From NCBI GenBank assembly GCA_002077065.1, contig NAJO01000115.1:1-25638 (forward strand): a stretch of DNA of 25,638 bases. The letters run 5' to 3'. The translations under genes were made by a program, and so were the position numbers. Every line of letters starts with the position of its first letter. Within the stretch, counting starts at the first letter, position 1. The DNA comes from Cryoendolithus antarcticus (Eukaryota > Ascomycota > Dothideomycetes > Cladosporiales > Cladosporiaceae). Shown piece after piece: positions 16,442 through 25,184 of the stretch. The notes under the pieces were generated by a model that worked only from the letters and a program-made list of their open reading frames with translations, did not search any database and was not told where the DNA came from.

Positions 16442-19400
16442 TCATTTCTCGATTTCTGACACAGTGAAAAGTTTGTCCTCAAGCAGACCACCCATGTGTG
16501 TCTTCGCGATACCGTCTCCGTTCCGTCTGACCTTCGTTATGAAGATCTTCAGGAAATTGACAGGACTCTCCTTTACACCGCATCCTCCACCTGCGCGACC
16601 TTGTCCGTCACTCAGAATAAATCCATCGGCAGCAACCCTCCAGCCCTGGTCGCTCATCTCCTTGGTCAGAGCATCCGCACAGAGACCCAGGAAGTTGCAA
16701 ATCGCCTGGTAATCCTCGTAAGAGCTCAGGTAGAGCTGCCCTGCGAACAGACCTATTTGGACAGCCAATGCGCGGGAGATGACTGGCGACATGCCTTGTG
16801 CACAAACCGTGTGGAAGTCCAGCCGATCGAGGCACTGATATCCTGAATTGCAGCGCGGCTTGTAGATGTGAAGCGTGCCAGTGAGGGACATTCTCATGTC
16901 GTTGTAGAGCTGATTTGCCTCATATGGGCTGATGATGATGACATTGTCCATCATGTCGCTATCCTTAGTCCGACTCGTCAGAAGCCATTGAACAGGGCGC
17001 TGAAATGCGTCAGAGACGTATGATCCATCCCCGGATGAGTTGATCGTTCTCACGAAATCTGTCGTGACAAACAATTTCCGATCGGCAGTGAGCTGTGACA
17101 ATGAGAAATCTCCCGCGGCACTACAGTCATATAGTGCCTCAAAGGCAGGCATGTAAGCCTTGGAATCCGTAGCCACCATCCCAGTCATGGCGAATAGACG
17201 GACGTCTTGGTGGAGGCTATTTAGTACTGGCTGAGCTGGTGGAGCTCTCTGGACTTGTCGTTCTTGTTCAATCTCAGGCGAGAGTTCACGCTCCTGCTCT
17301 TCCTGAAGCGAGCTGGAATTGAACTCCAAGTTGCCAAATTGCTGACACCGGTCGAAAATGCGCTGCAAGCCTGGGACTGTACTAGTCGCAAGGGAACTCA
17401 TCTGACTTTGCTTCTGTCGTGGGCGATAACGATTGTCTAAAGACTGGGCCTCGTCTTCCAGGAATTTCTCCGCTTGGCGTCTCGATAGTGAAGTTCGCCC
17501 ATTTTTGGCTACCTCAGCCCATAGATTCTCGTGACGAATGAAGCGCTCGCCCTGGACAGTCCAGAGCGGCATACTACGGCGGGCTGCTTTCCATGTCTCT
17601 GATATTGACCATAGAATCACATCTGCGACGTTGATGTCCATACCCTGAGTTTTGGACACGCGCTGGAGAATCTTGACCTGGATCTCCTGTGGAATGCAGA
17701 AAACCACGCTTTGGCCTTTGCCGAGCTTTCGCATCCTCATACAGGCTTGCACCAGTCGATCTTTTGTCAAGTCCGCGCCTAGACTAACAGCTGCTCTGTA
17801 GTGCACCGGCAGTCGAAGGTCAATTCCACGCGTGTGTGCTTCGTCCAGAAATATGAGGCAGGAGTCAAGGCGATTGAGGAACGGCGAGGTCTGTAGCAGT
17901 TCAACCCGGTCGTCACGATCAACGGCACACAATTCGTCAAAGTTGTCAACGAAAACAGCTGCTTCCTTTGTTGAATCATGCATGCTCAACCATGTCTTGG
18001 CCAACTCGAAATTATTCAGCTCTAAGATTTGCGCGCCAACATCAAGAATAACCTGGACGGGCGGCTCAAGGCTAAGCACCATATTCAGGAAGTGCTGAGC
18101 ATCTGAAGCGTCTCGTGACGCCGGTCTCAGCGATACAACACTATTCTTGGGCTGTAGCAAATGCTCCAACACGAGTGCGGTTGTTTGTCTTTGCTCAGGC
18201 AGATCGAGCTGATCAATATAGATTGGCAGCAGACAGCTAGCGTCGTTGGTACCCGAAAATCCTGTGACTGGTAGCCTCTTCTGCTTCCCAACCTCCCATC
18301 CGGACGTGGAGAGCTTGAAGGGGAACTCCTTCATCTCTTTCGGAAAGATAATATGCGAGAGGAAGTAATCAATCGCACTCTTAGCGAAGCGAAACGCTGG
18401 AAAAACCTTGGCGATACACTGTAGACGATCCTTCAGATTGATGCCTTGGAGTTGCGTAAACGCAGCTGGTAACGCATAAGCGTCTCGGATCCAGGCTTGG
18501 TATTCAATGTCTGACTGGTCGGACTCAAGAAGATGACCCACGGTGGTGAACAGATCCTCATCCGACAAACCACCGTAGTAGTAGCAGAGGGAAGTGAGTG
18601 TGATAACAACATCAGGGTGACTGAACTCCGAGCGAGGAGATGGTTGATCTTTCGCACGATATGGTACGGCAACCTTCGTGGGCGGAGAGCGAACAGCAAG
18701 CCCGTAATTGACGCGCCATCGCTTTTGTCCAAGGGCAAACCCAAGAATACCACCAGCGATCATACCGCGGATCAAGAGTAGAGGCGGTATCGTTGTCTTA
18801 GTCCAGAAAAGCGAGCCTTCGACGAGTTTGACTTCCTCCTCACTGAGATCGGTCTTTGTGATGTATGCGTAGGCAGCGTTCCGAATCTCCACTGGCTGTC
18901 GAGAGATGTGGAATCCCTTGAGCCCCTTCTCGCAGATGCATTTGGCGAGCCTTTGAGAGAGCATTGCGTAAGCATCTGAGCGCAGAATTCGCAAACGGGC
19001 GAAACTCCCGGAGATGCTAGGATGGTAATCCAAGGACATCGGAAGCTCGTCCGCGATTGCGGGCGCTAGCGATCCTACAATCTCCAGTATTTGCTGTAAG
19101 AGTAGCCAGCGATCAGGGCTTAGCTCAATAGAGCGCTGCATACCCATGGTATAGATGAGTTCGAAATGGACGCTGAAATTTTCGTCACTCTCGTCCACGA
19201 TATCGCGAGAGTTCCAATCGAAAAAGTCGTGCGCCAACATGAGCCCGCATCCGATATCATCTTTGCCTGAAATGGAACACTCGAGAGCCATGAGTCTGAA
19301 GGACAGAATATGCTCGGGCTGCACGAGAAGTATACCGCCATTAGACATGCATTCGCTCAACATGTCGAGAACAGTACTGGCGGCTGTTTCGTCCAGCTTG

Positions 19401-20224
19401 AGCGATCGCGAGAAAGGCATGTGATAGATCCGTCGATTCAGCAGTCCGCCTAATTTAGAGATGAGCATCTGCAACATCTGCTTTGACTGTGGCTTTGCTA
19501 CAATCATCCTCACCAGCTGCTTGCCATTGGCAAGATCAAGAGCATCGATGGGAGCAATGACGCTAGATTTACCCTCGCCCATGTTCATCTGCATGACAGC
19601 ATTTTTGCCGCCGGGTGGATGGCGCATCGGTGCAGCGATCTGCTCTTGCTCCTCGCAGATTATGATTCCGCTCTCCACTTCAAGAAGTAGATGTTCTGGA
19701 CACGTCATTGGATCCCAGTTGGTATGACCAGGATTGCGCAATTCAGCAAGAAGGTCTTCGTGGCGACAAGAGTCCGCGAGCTCGACAAGCCGCTTAGCTC
19801 TCTGCTGGACAGTAAGGGCGATACCGAACTCCACGATGGTTACTTTCCATTGCTCTGGTAGGCTGCTCCATCGCTCCCGTGCGAGCTGCTGAAGAAGAAA
19901 GCTTGGCCCGACTCTGGACTGGTGTGCCGTTTGATACCTAGATGTGACCAGCGTCGGACTGATCGCATCTACCAAGACAACATATATCTGGTTTGCACGT
20001 TCTTTGCATCGGTCGTGGTGCAAAGAGAAAGCATCAATGGCCAAGTCGACGAAGGGAAGAGTCATCACTTTGTCGAGCCAAAAGTGCATGCAAGCTTTTG
20101 TCGAGGCTCTCCACGTAGTGCTTCTCATAGTTCGAATTACCGGCAATAGCCTCCAATCTCCGGACAAGAGTGGCCAGAAGAGGTTGTGAACAATGAGACC
20201 TCTGCCACTTGACAACATCAACAA
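16442..20224 (-). CDS. Giant DUF3638/DUF3645 protein, C-terminal half
   Basis: This frame runs 1260 codons to TGA and carries the diagnostic parts of the fungal giant DUF3638 (PF12340) / DUF3645 (PF12359) family, often labelled 'ubiquitinyl hydrolase' in databases. Around 19565-19600 is MQMNMGEGKSSVIAP, a P-loop-like GEGKS motif. About 19440-19500 continues the helicase-like core with QLVRMIVAKPQSKQML. The DUF3645 block HPDVVITLTSLCYYYGGL lies near 18560-18620. Around 17800-17850 is LIFLDEAHTRGIDLRLP, followed by TKDRLVQACMRMRKLGKG, a DEAH-like and motif VI-like pair. The C-terminus ESPVNFLKIFITKVRRNGDG ...KTHMGGLLEDKLF is typical, so the 3' end is complete. The motifs suggest an SF2-like NTPase; the deubiquitinase label is not supported by any Cys-protease motif that I can see. 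The N-terminus of this frame (20224 to about 20100) overlaps the upstream frame, and homology enters from that frame. Confidence 0.85.
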   Translation of the reverse strand: MLMLSSGRGLIVHNLFWPLLSGDWRLLPVIRTMRSTTWRASTKACMHFWLDKVMTLPFVDLAIDAFSLHHDRCKERANQIYVVLVDAISPTLVTSRYQTAHQSRVGPSFLLQQLARERWSSLPEQWKVTIVEFGIALTVQQRAKRLVELADSCRHEDLLAELRNPGHTNWDPMTCPEHLLLEVESGIIICEEQEQIAAPMRHPPGGKNAVMQMNMGEGKSSVIAPIDALDLANGKQLVRMIVAKPQSKQMLQMLISKLGGLLNRRIYHMPFSRSLKLDETAASTVLDMLSECMSNGGILLVQPEHILSFRLMALECSISGKDDIGCGLMLAHDFFDWNSRDIVDESDENFSVHFELIYTMGMQRSIELSPDRWLLLQQILEIVGSLAPAIADELPMSLDYHPSISGSFARLRILRSDAYAMLSQRLAKCICEKGLKGFHISRQPVEIRNAAYAYITKTDLSEEEVKLVEGSLFWTKTTIPPLLLIRGMIAGGILGFALGQKRWRVNYGLAVRSPPTKVAVPYRAKDQPSPRSEFSHPDVVITLTSLCYYYGGLSDEDLFTTVGHLLESDQSDIEYQAWIRDAYALPAAFTQLQGINLKDRLQCIAKVFPAFRFAKSAIDYFLSHIIFPKEMKEFPFKLSTSGWEVGKQKRLPVTGFSGTNDASCLLPIYIDQLDLPEQRQTTALVLEHLLQPKNSVVSLRPASRDASDAQHFLNMVLSLEPPVQVILDVGAQILELNNFELAKTWLSMHDSTKEAAVFVDNFDELCAVDRDDRVELLQTSPFLNRLDSCLIFLDEAHTRGIDLRLPVHYRAAVSLGADLTKDRLVQACMRMRKLGKGQSVVFCIPQEIQVKILQRVSKTQGMDINVADVILWSISETWKAARRSMPLWTVQGERFIRHENLWAEVAKNGRTSLSRRQAEKFLEDEAQSLDNRYRPRQKQSQMSSLATSTVPGLQRIFDRCQQFGNLEFNSSSLQEEQERELSPEIEQERQVQRAPPAQPVLNSLHQDVRLFAMTGMVATDSKAYMPAFEALYDCSAAGDFSLSQLTADRKLFVTTDFVRTINSSGDGSYVSDAFQRPVQWLLTSRTKDSDMMDNVIIISPYEANQLYNDMRMSLTGTLHIYKPRCNSGYQCLDRLDFHTVCAQGMSPVISRALAVQIGLFAGQLYLSSYEDYQAICNFLGLCADALTKEMSDQGWRVAADGFILSDGQGRAGGGCGVKESPVNFLKIFITKVRRNGDGIAKTHMGGLLEDKLFTVSEIEK

Positions 20225-23200
20225 GATCAGGAATTCTTTCTGGCAAGTTCGGAGCTTGATGGAGGAAAAGGCTGTGCTCAGTCATGAACCCTGAGAACGT
20301 GGGCCGTGGTTGGGGTTGACTCATGGTCGATTTTGACACCCGGACCTCCTGGACGGCAAACCCGGAGTTGACGTGCTCAATGGCTCCCAGATAAATGTCG
20401 AGCAGTCTATTCTCGTGCCACATCTTGAATTTTGATCTGACCACCGCCATTATGCTGTCAATGTTGAAGTAGGTGGAAATGTAAGCGCTTTCTGTCTCAG
20501 GGGTACTTGGGCTCTCACAAGGCCATTGAATACTGAGTGCATTCACGAGGCTTGTTAACGCAGAATCGCTTGCCTGCTTCCGTTCACGGTTGCGTCTGCT
20601 GTGATAATTGTGCTTCTTCTCGTTCGGGCGCCGAGCAATGGACTGCTCCGGGCATGCTCTGAGATGGCGACGGTACGGCTCAATGCAGGCTCGCAAGTCC
20701 TTCTGAGAGCATGACTTTCCCATTCGAGGGAAGAACATGTCCACATCAGGAAGGTCAATCTGCGTCATTGCAGTGGACTTGACAAACATTGCAACTGTCT
20801 GCAGGAGCGACAATTTTGCTTTGGATAAAGTTGACAGTGTCGAAATCCACATCATCGCAGAGAATTTCCGTGGCTCCAACGTTATGGGATCGCTCAGCCA
20901 ACGAATGAAAGGGAAGAGATTCTCTATCATAGAGTCTTGACCACAGTCGAATACACTGGCGTCGTACTTCACTCGCTGAATGTCAAAATGTTGACGAGGA
21001 CCATCAACAAAGTCAGAGTTACAGACATCTCGCCAAAGACCGCCAATAAGTGGTGCTGGCATGGAAAGCGCAGATCCTTCGCGAAGCATTAGGCCAGACA
21101 GGACAGAAGCCCTCATGGTCCGCTCCGAGAGAAAATCACAATCCCGCGGAGCATATTGCTGGTCACTTGCGATAGTGTGATCTTCGGCTCCATAACCCCA
21201 TACTCTGAATGTCGTGGATCGAATATTATCTCGCAGCAGTAGATGTTCATCGGTTTGCTCCAGAGGAGGGAGGACGAGCTGAAGTTCGGGGTGGAATATT
21301 CTAGCTTCATATGCCTGCTTCCACAGAGATTGCACCGCGGATCTGAAATGACCGTGCTGGGAGAAGGAGCTCAGGCCGTGATCCCACTCAACCGTCTGCA
21401 TCACCCGTTCATGGGGAGGATAGTAGCAACGGCCGGGACTCAGGCTGGCTAGCTTCGCGAGCGTGTCGATGCTGTTTTGCGAAAGCCGATTGAATGAGCG
21501 AACTGCGGCACAACCCAAGATGGTAAGCGCCTGTTCGGTACCTGTCTTGTGTATAAGAGGATCCACAAGGCATGAAGACGTGAGAGCATGGAGATAAGCG
21601 AGATGCAAATTGAAGTCCAGATCGTGATTGTTGAGCAGCCGACCTAGCTGGGTATCGACATGAACAGCGTGTACCTTCGAGATAGACCCTTGGGGAATCT
21701 TCACCACGACATGGCCATTATCTCTGCCATAATGTACCGACGTCGACTCTGGAATCAGCACCATACGGTTACCTCTCTTTAGCGGCTTCAGTGTAATTTT
21801 GTTTCGAAAACCAATCAACGTGCCAATGGACTGGTCTCTGTCCACAACCATAGAACGAAATTCCTTAGACTTCAGCAGGGAGGAACCTCTTTCAAGGTAG
21901 AACCCCAGTCGAGGGCAAGGGATATCGACTTTTAATGTATCGCTCAGCGGCTGGAATATGATGTGGATGCTGGTGATCTGAGCCATCGGGTCGAGCACAT
22001 GGGATACACGTTGCGACGTCAGACTATCGATGCCGGCGAGGGAGCATCCAGCTTTCGTCAGCCGCCACTTTGTGTGCCCGGGCAACTTCGACAGAATCCA
22101 ATTCTCTGGTGAGTCCGCGTTCCAAGGTTGGTTTGCTGGTTTAAACTGTATCGTATGTGTCGCAGCGTGGAACCAATGTACATGTTCTTGAATGAAGTGC
22201 CTGGGGTAAGCCCCTTCCAGAAGGCGGGATGGAATCGTTTCATAGGTATGGCGATCCTTTGATGATTTTGCGACGAGGTCCCCGTAGGTGGACTCACGTG
22301 GTATCGCCATGCCTAGCTCAACGGTATGACCTCCAAATGCACGTTTGGTTGAGAATTGGAAACCGGGACTTGCAGACGGCATGACTTCAACGACGCTGCT
22401 TCCAAAAAGCCTGCCGTACAAGGCGTGAGAGCGGTAATTCTTTGGGGGCTTGTTCAGCGGTAAGCCATCGGCAAGCAGCTCACCGCTGAGCAGATTGTAA
22501 TGTACCCTCATGCTCGCACCTTGCACGGGAGCAGTCTCTGTAGTCATCCAGTAGTCTACAGCGTCTGGACTCCAGCCGTCGCATCCCGGCTCAAACGCAG
22601 ACCACGACTGACGAATTGCATGGTCCAGCCCTCGAGGATACTGCGCGAGGATCTTGTAGAGGCGATATAATAGTCGTCGGAAGCGGAGGTCAAGAAGAAT
22701 TGAATGTCTTTCCCGATGGTTCGGATGTGCCTGCTCGCCTTCTTGGACCACGATGGAGCTCTGCACAAGAATCGAGACATTGTTTGGTTGAGCAAAGACA
22801 TCGGCGAGATGGTGATCATCTACATCAAATGTCAGGGTGCAGAGAAGAGCCACTTCAGCGCTCTTGGCAGTAAAGATGGTCTTGTCGCAGTCGTCAACAG
22901 CTGCATAAGACTTCTCCCGCAGGTCCAATATCCAACTCATCGCAACATCGCGGGCGCTCTTTAAGAAAGTCAAGCACGCCTTCTGTACGTCTGCTGAAGG
23001 GCTGAGAGAAAGTAAGCGAGCAGCGACGGACGTGAAAATGCGGACCGCCTGGGACGATTCCCAATTCTGTTTGACTCTTTGCAGTGCCCCCGTAAGGTTT
23101 CGGATTAGGGAAAATGCGTTCTCATCATATAGTAGCATGTCATGCGACTCGCGTGAGACGCTTGAATTGGGTGGGCCAGCTTGATAAATGCATTGGAGAA

Positions 23201-25001
23201 AGACCAGAGTCGTCTCTGGCTTTTTGAAATCCACACCAGGCATGGCGAGCTGAAGGAGAATATTTGCCCATTGTATGTGGTGTCCAAGTGGCACAGTAGC
23301 CAATTCCTTGTACTCTTCGAGTGTCATGTCTTCTGGACAAGAATCTTGAGTTGCAATGACGACATTTGGTTCTGGTCCATCTGGTGCTGAGATCGGACGA
23401 AAGATGAAACGCTGGAGAGCTTGGCAAGGCAACTCGTATGTACAAGCCAGAGGAATGACGTCCTTGAAAGTGATTGGGCCCATGTATGCATCACTTATTA
23501 CATCGTAGTACTGATATCGCAAACCGTTGCGAACACAAATTTGGGTGTCGGTGAGTGTCGTGATATTCTTGCTCTTGTAGTGCGTGCTCGAAACAGGCTT
23601 GACCACAGACATCAGCCCAATACGTTGAGATGATGAAATGTTAAAATACCGCCGTAAGTGTGGGTCGTTGGTTGAAGGCTTGTACTGTGAATTAGCCCGT
23701 ACTTGTTTGCGTTCACCTTTCAGCACGGTTTCGAGAAGGTCAAACCGGAAGTCTCGCCAGTGCCCGAACCACAGTGGGACTCGTAGTTCAAAGACCACAG
23801 CTTTGGCCTCGAAAGTATCGCATGGAAGTGGCCACTCATGAACCGCGATCGATAGGCTCTCGCGCTGCGCTTGGTAATCGCACTTCGGACACCAGCGACT
23901 GTGCACTGTTTCCGTCTCGGGGGGATTGCACCAATCGTCGATGACCTTGATGATGTATTCATGATCAGTCTGATTGAAGAGCGTGTCGATAAGACGATAA
24001 TTCGCCTTCACGTCCCGTAATTCTTCCCGTTTCGCTTCTCGAGAGGTGTTTGCATTATGCTCGATCGTTGATAAGAGCTGTTGATGGGGGAGAGATTTGT
24101 CGAAATAGAGACTAGCGTAGCTCATCCCACTCCTCGTGTCGAACATGCGATCTGTCGACTCAGTGCTGTCCGATCGCCGTGTTTCCAGGTAATTCTCTAC
24201 TCGAGAGAGTCGTTCCATCTGCTCAAGGTACGGAAGCAGTAGATTCTGCAAAACTGCAGTTGGGATGCCGGGATCGAACTTCCCAATCAACGGACTGATA
24301 CGTACAGCAACCTTGTCGCAAGCAACCCATAATTCGAATATGACCAACACCATGACAGATATTGCCTCAGAATTACCAGAGTAGTAAGCGCTTGCGAGCG
24401 CGTGGTATCGAAGCATCAGTTCGTGCAGCTGTTTGCACGCGTCGGCTTGGGTGTAGGTAGCCACCCAACATTCGACGCGTTTCGCTACCCATTGTTCAAA
24501 TTGCATAAGGTTGACAGCAGCGTAGGAGGGATCTTCGGAGTTGCTTCCTGGAAGGTTGGGGAGACCGTCGGGAGCGCAGGTCATGATTTGCGAAGAAGGC
24601 AAGAAGCAAGGATGGCGGCTTTCATGCTGGCGGTACGCGGTCGCATGAATGTATTCATCAAGCTCTGGAAGCGCCACCAAGGTATCTCCCTCAAAATCTA
24701 ACGTCGCGAGGTCGTCCAACTGCACATCCCGGGCGTCTTGGCGCTGAATGGTTGTCCAGCGGGCGGACATAGTGTCCGTTGCGTGCCGGAGCGTTGAGCC
24801 GATCTTGTCAAATACCGGGCCGGGAAGTATTGACCTACCCGCCTGTGAGAGCTTTTGCAAACGCCAATGAATCTTTGCTCTCATGGCGAAGATGGTATCT
24901 GTCGGTAAGTGAGAGGCTCTCTCAAGGATGTGAGTCATGATAAACACCATGATCTCCTTGTAGAGTTCGTACGAGCCACCTGGAGATCGCGAAATGACCA
25001 A
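20034..25001 (-). CDS. Giant DUF3638 protein, N-terminal and middle part
   Basis: This 1655-codon frame supplies the N-terminal and middle parts of the same protein. It starts inside the DUF6606-like region (SYELYKEIMVFIMTHILERA, then FAMRAKIHWRLQKL) and continues with the family block YASLYFDKSLPHQQLLSTIE and a CPKC...HEWPLP zinc-like motif. It reaches LATLVRRLEAIAGNSNYEKH near 20140-20100 before ending out of frame at 20034. The first codon of the frame is TTG; the first ATG is at 24950, so as it stands the protein would lack most of the DUF6606 domain. Together with the next frame the protein would be about 2850 residues, close to the family size of about 3000. The change between frames is one base. 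No intron is obvious: a 67-nt candidate (GTGATG...CAAAG) keeps frame but removes a likely conserved segment. Sequence error, a natural frameshift or that intron are all possible. Confidence 0.85.
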   Translation of the reverse strand: MVISRSPGGSYELYKEIMVFIMTHILERASHLPTDTIFAMRAKIHWRLQKLSQAGRSILPGPVFDKIGSTLRHATDTMSARWTTIQRQDARDVQLDDLATLDFEGDTLVALPELDEYIHATAYRQHESRHPCFLPSSQIMTCAPDGLPNLPGSNSEDPSYAAVNLMQFEQWVAKRVECWVATYTQADACKQLHELMLRYHALASAYYSGNSEAISVMVLVIFELWVACDKVAVRISPLIGKFDPGIPTAVLQNLLLPYLEQMERLSRVENYLETRRSDSTESTDRMFDTRSGMSYASLYFDKSLPHQQLLSTIEHNANTSREAKREELRDVKANYRLIDTLFNQTDHEYIIKVIDDWCNPPETETVHSRWCPKCDYQAQRESLSIAVHEWPLPCDTFEAKAVVFELRVPLWFGHWRDFRFDLLETVLKGERKQVRANSQYKPSTNDPHLRRYFNISSSQRIGLMSVVKPVSSTHYKSKNITTLTDTQICVRNGLRYQYYDVISDAYMGPITFKDVIPLACTYELPCQALQRFIFRPISAPDGPEPNVVIATQDSCPEDMTLEEYKELATVPLGHHIQWANILLQLAMPGVDFKKPETTLVFLQCIYQAGPPNSSVSRESHDMLLYDENAFSLIRNLTGALQRVKQNWESSQAVRIFTSVAARLLSLSPSADVQKACLTFLKSARDVAMSWILDLREKSYAAVDDCDKTIFTAKSAEVALLCTLTFDVDDHHLADVFAQPNNVSILVQSSIVVQEGEQAHPNHRERHSILLDLRFRRLLYRLYKILAQYPRGLDHAIRQSWSAFEPGCDGWSPDAVDYWMTTETAPVQGASMRVHYNLLSGELLADGLPLNKPPKNYRSHALYGRLFGSSVVEVMPSASPGFQFSTKRAFGGHTVELGMAIPRESTYGDLVAKSSKDRHTYETIPSRLLEGAYPRHFIQEHVHWFHAATHTIQFKPANQPWNADSPENWILSKLPGHTKWRLTKAGCSLAGIDSLTSQRVSHVLDPMAQITSIHIIFQPLSDTLKVDIPCPRLGFYLERGSSLLKSKEFRSMVVDRDQSIGTLIGFRNKITLKPLKRGNRMVLIPESTSVHYGRDNGHVVVKIPQGSISKVHAVHVDTQLGRLLNNHDLDFNLHLAYLHALTSSCLVDPLIHKTGTEQALTILGCAAVRSFNRLSQNSIDTLAKLASLSPGRCYYPPHERVMQTVEWDHGLSSFSQHGHFRSAVQSLWKQAYEARIFHPELQLVLPPLEQTDEHLLLRDNIRSTTFRVWGYGAEDHTIASDQQYAPRDCDFLSERTMRASVLSGLMLREGSALSMPAPLIGGLWRDVCNSDFVDGPRQHFDIQRVKYDASVFDCGQDSMIENLFPFIRWLSDPITLEPRKFSAMMWISTLSTLSKAKLSLLQTVAMFVKSTAMTQIDLPDVDMFFPRMGKSCSQKDLRACIEPYRRHLRACPEQSIARRPNEKKHNYHSRRNRERKQASDSALTSLVNALSIQWPCESPSTPETESAYISTYFNIDSIMAVVRSKFKMWHENRLLDIYLGAIEHVNSGFAVQEVRVSKSTMSQPQPRPTFSGFMTEHSLFLHQAPNLPERIPDLVDVVKWQRSHCSQPLLATLVRRLEAIAGNSNYEKHYVESLDKSLHALLARQSDDSSLRRLGH

Positions 25002-25031
25002 TTGATGTTCCTTGGCGGTGATGCTGCGCTA

Positions 25032-25184
25032 CACTACCGCGATAGCGAGGAATGCCAATGCGAGCCTTCGCCAGTGCTTTGGGATGTTGAGGATCCGAGA
25101 GGGCGGCACTGAAGCGTAGACACTTCGCACTGCATGCAGTACTACCGTGACCGAGCGACAGTCGAGGAGAGCCGTGCACGTGCG
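25032..25184 (-). pseudogene. 5' remnant of the giant DUF3638 gene
   Basis: Just upstream of the 1655-codon frame, in the same frame, is an in-frame TAG at 25031-25029. Beyond it the frame is open for 51 codons to a second TAG. It ends with NIPKHWRRLALAFLAIAVV, which lines up with the family's 'KPWRRSPLWLLLRVALQ' segment, placing the TAG exactly on the conserved Gln. This suggests CAG-to-TAG loss. Alternatively, a 58-nt intron (25037-24980, GTAGTG...TCCAG) joins a different frame (25236 side, RIGIPRYRG) to GGSYELYK in correct phase, but that upstream frame has no ATG and no family resemblance. The rest of the DUF6606 N-terminus is not recognisable before the window ends. Confidence 0.5.

Noticed and set aside
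18433..18975. Minus-strand ORFs of 67-106 codons within the giant gene
   Set aside because: They are alternative-frame shadows of the DUF3638/DUF3645 coding sequence.
20088..20133. 46-nt intron joining the two giant DUF3638 frames
   Set aside because: It is phase-correct, but it is very short, has a weak acceptor and no branch site, and would delete the NYEKHYVESL segment that looks conserved in the family.
3173..25031. A nuclear genetic code with UAA/UAG read as glutamine
   Set aside because: Several gene-like regions are interrupted only by TAA/TAG, and the best-defined intact genes end in TGA, which made this tempting. But about 4500 codons of intact long frames (DUF3638, JmjC, DUF7924, C2H2) contain no internal TAA/TAG, and the DUF7587-like gene also has a frameshift. 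Decay by C-to-T change explains the data more simply.
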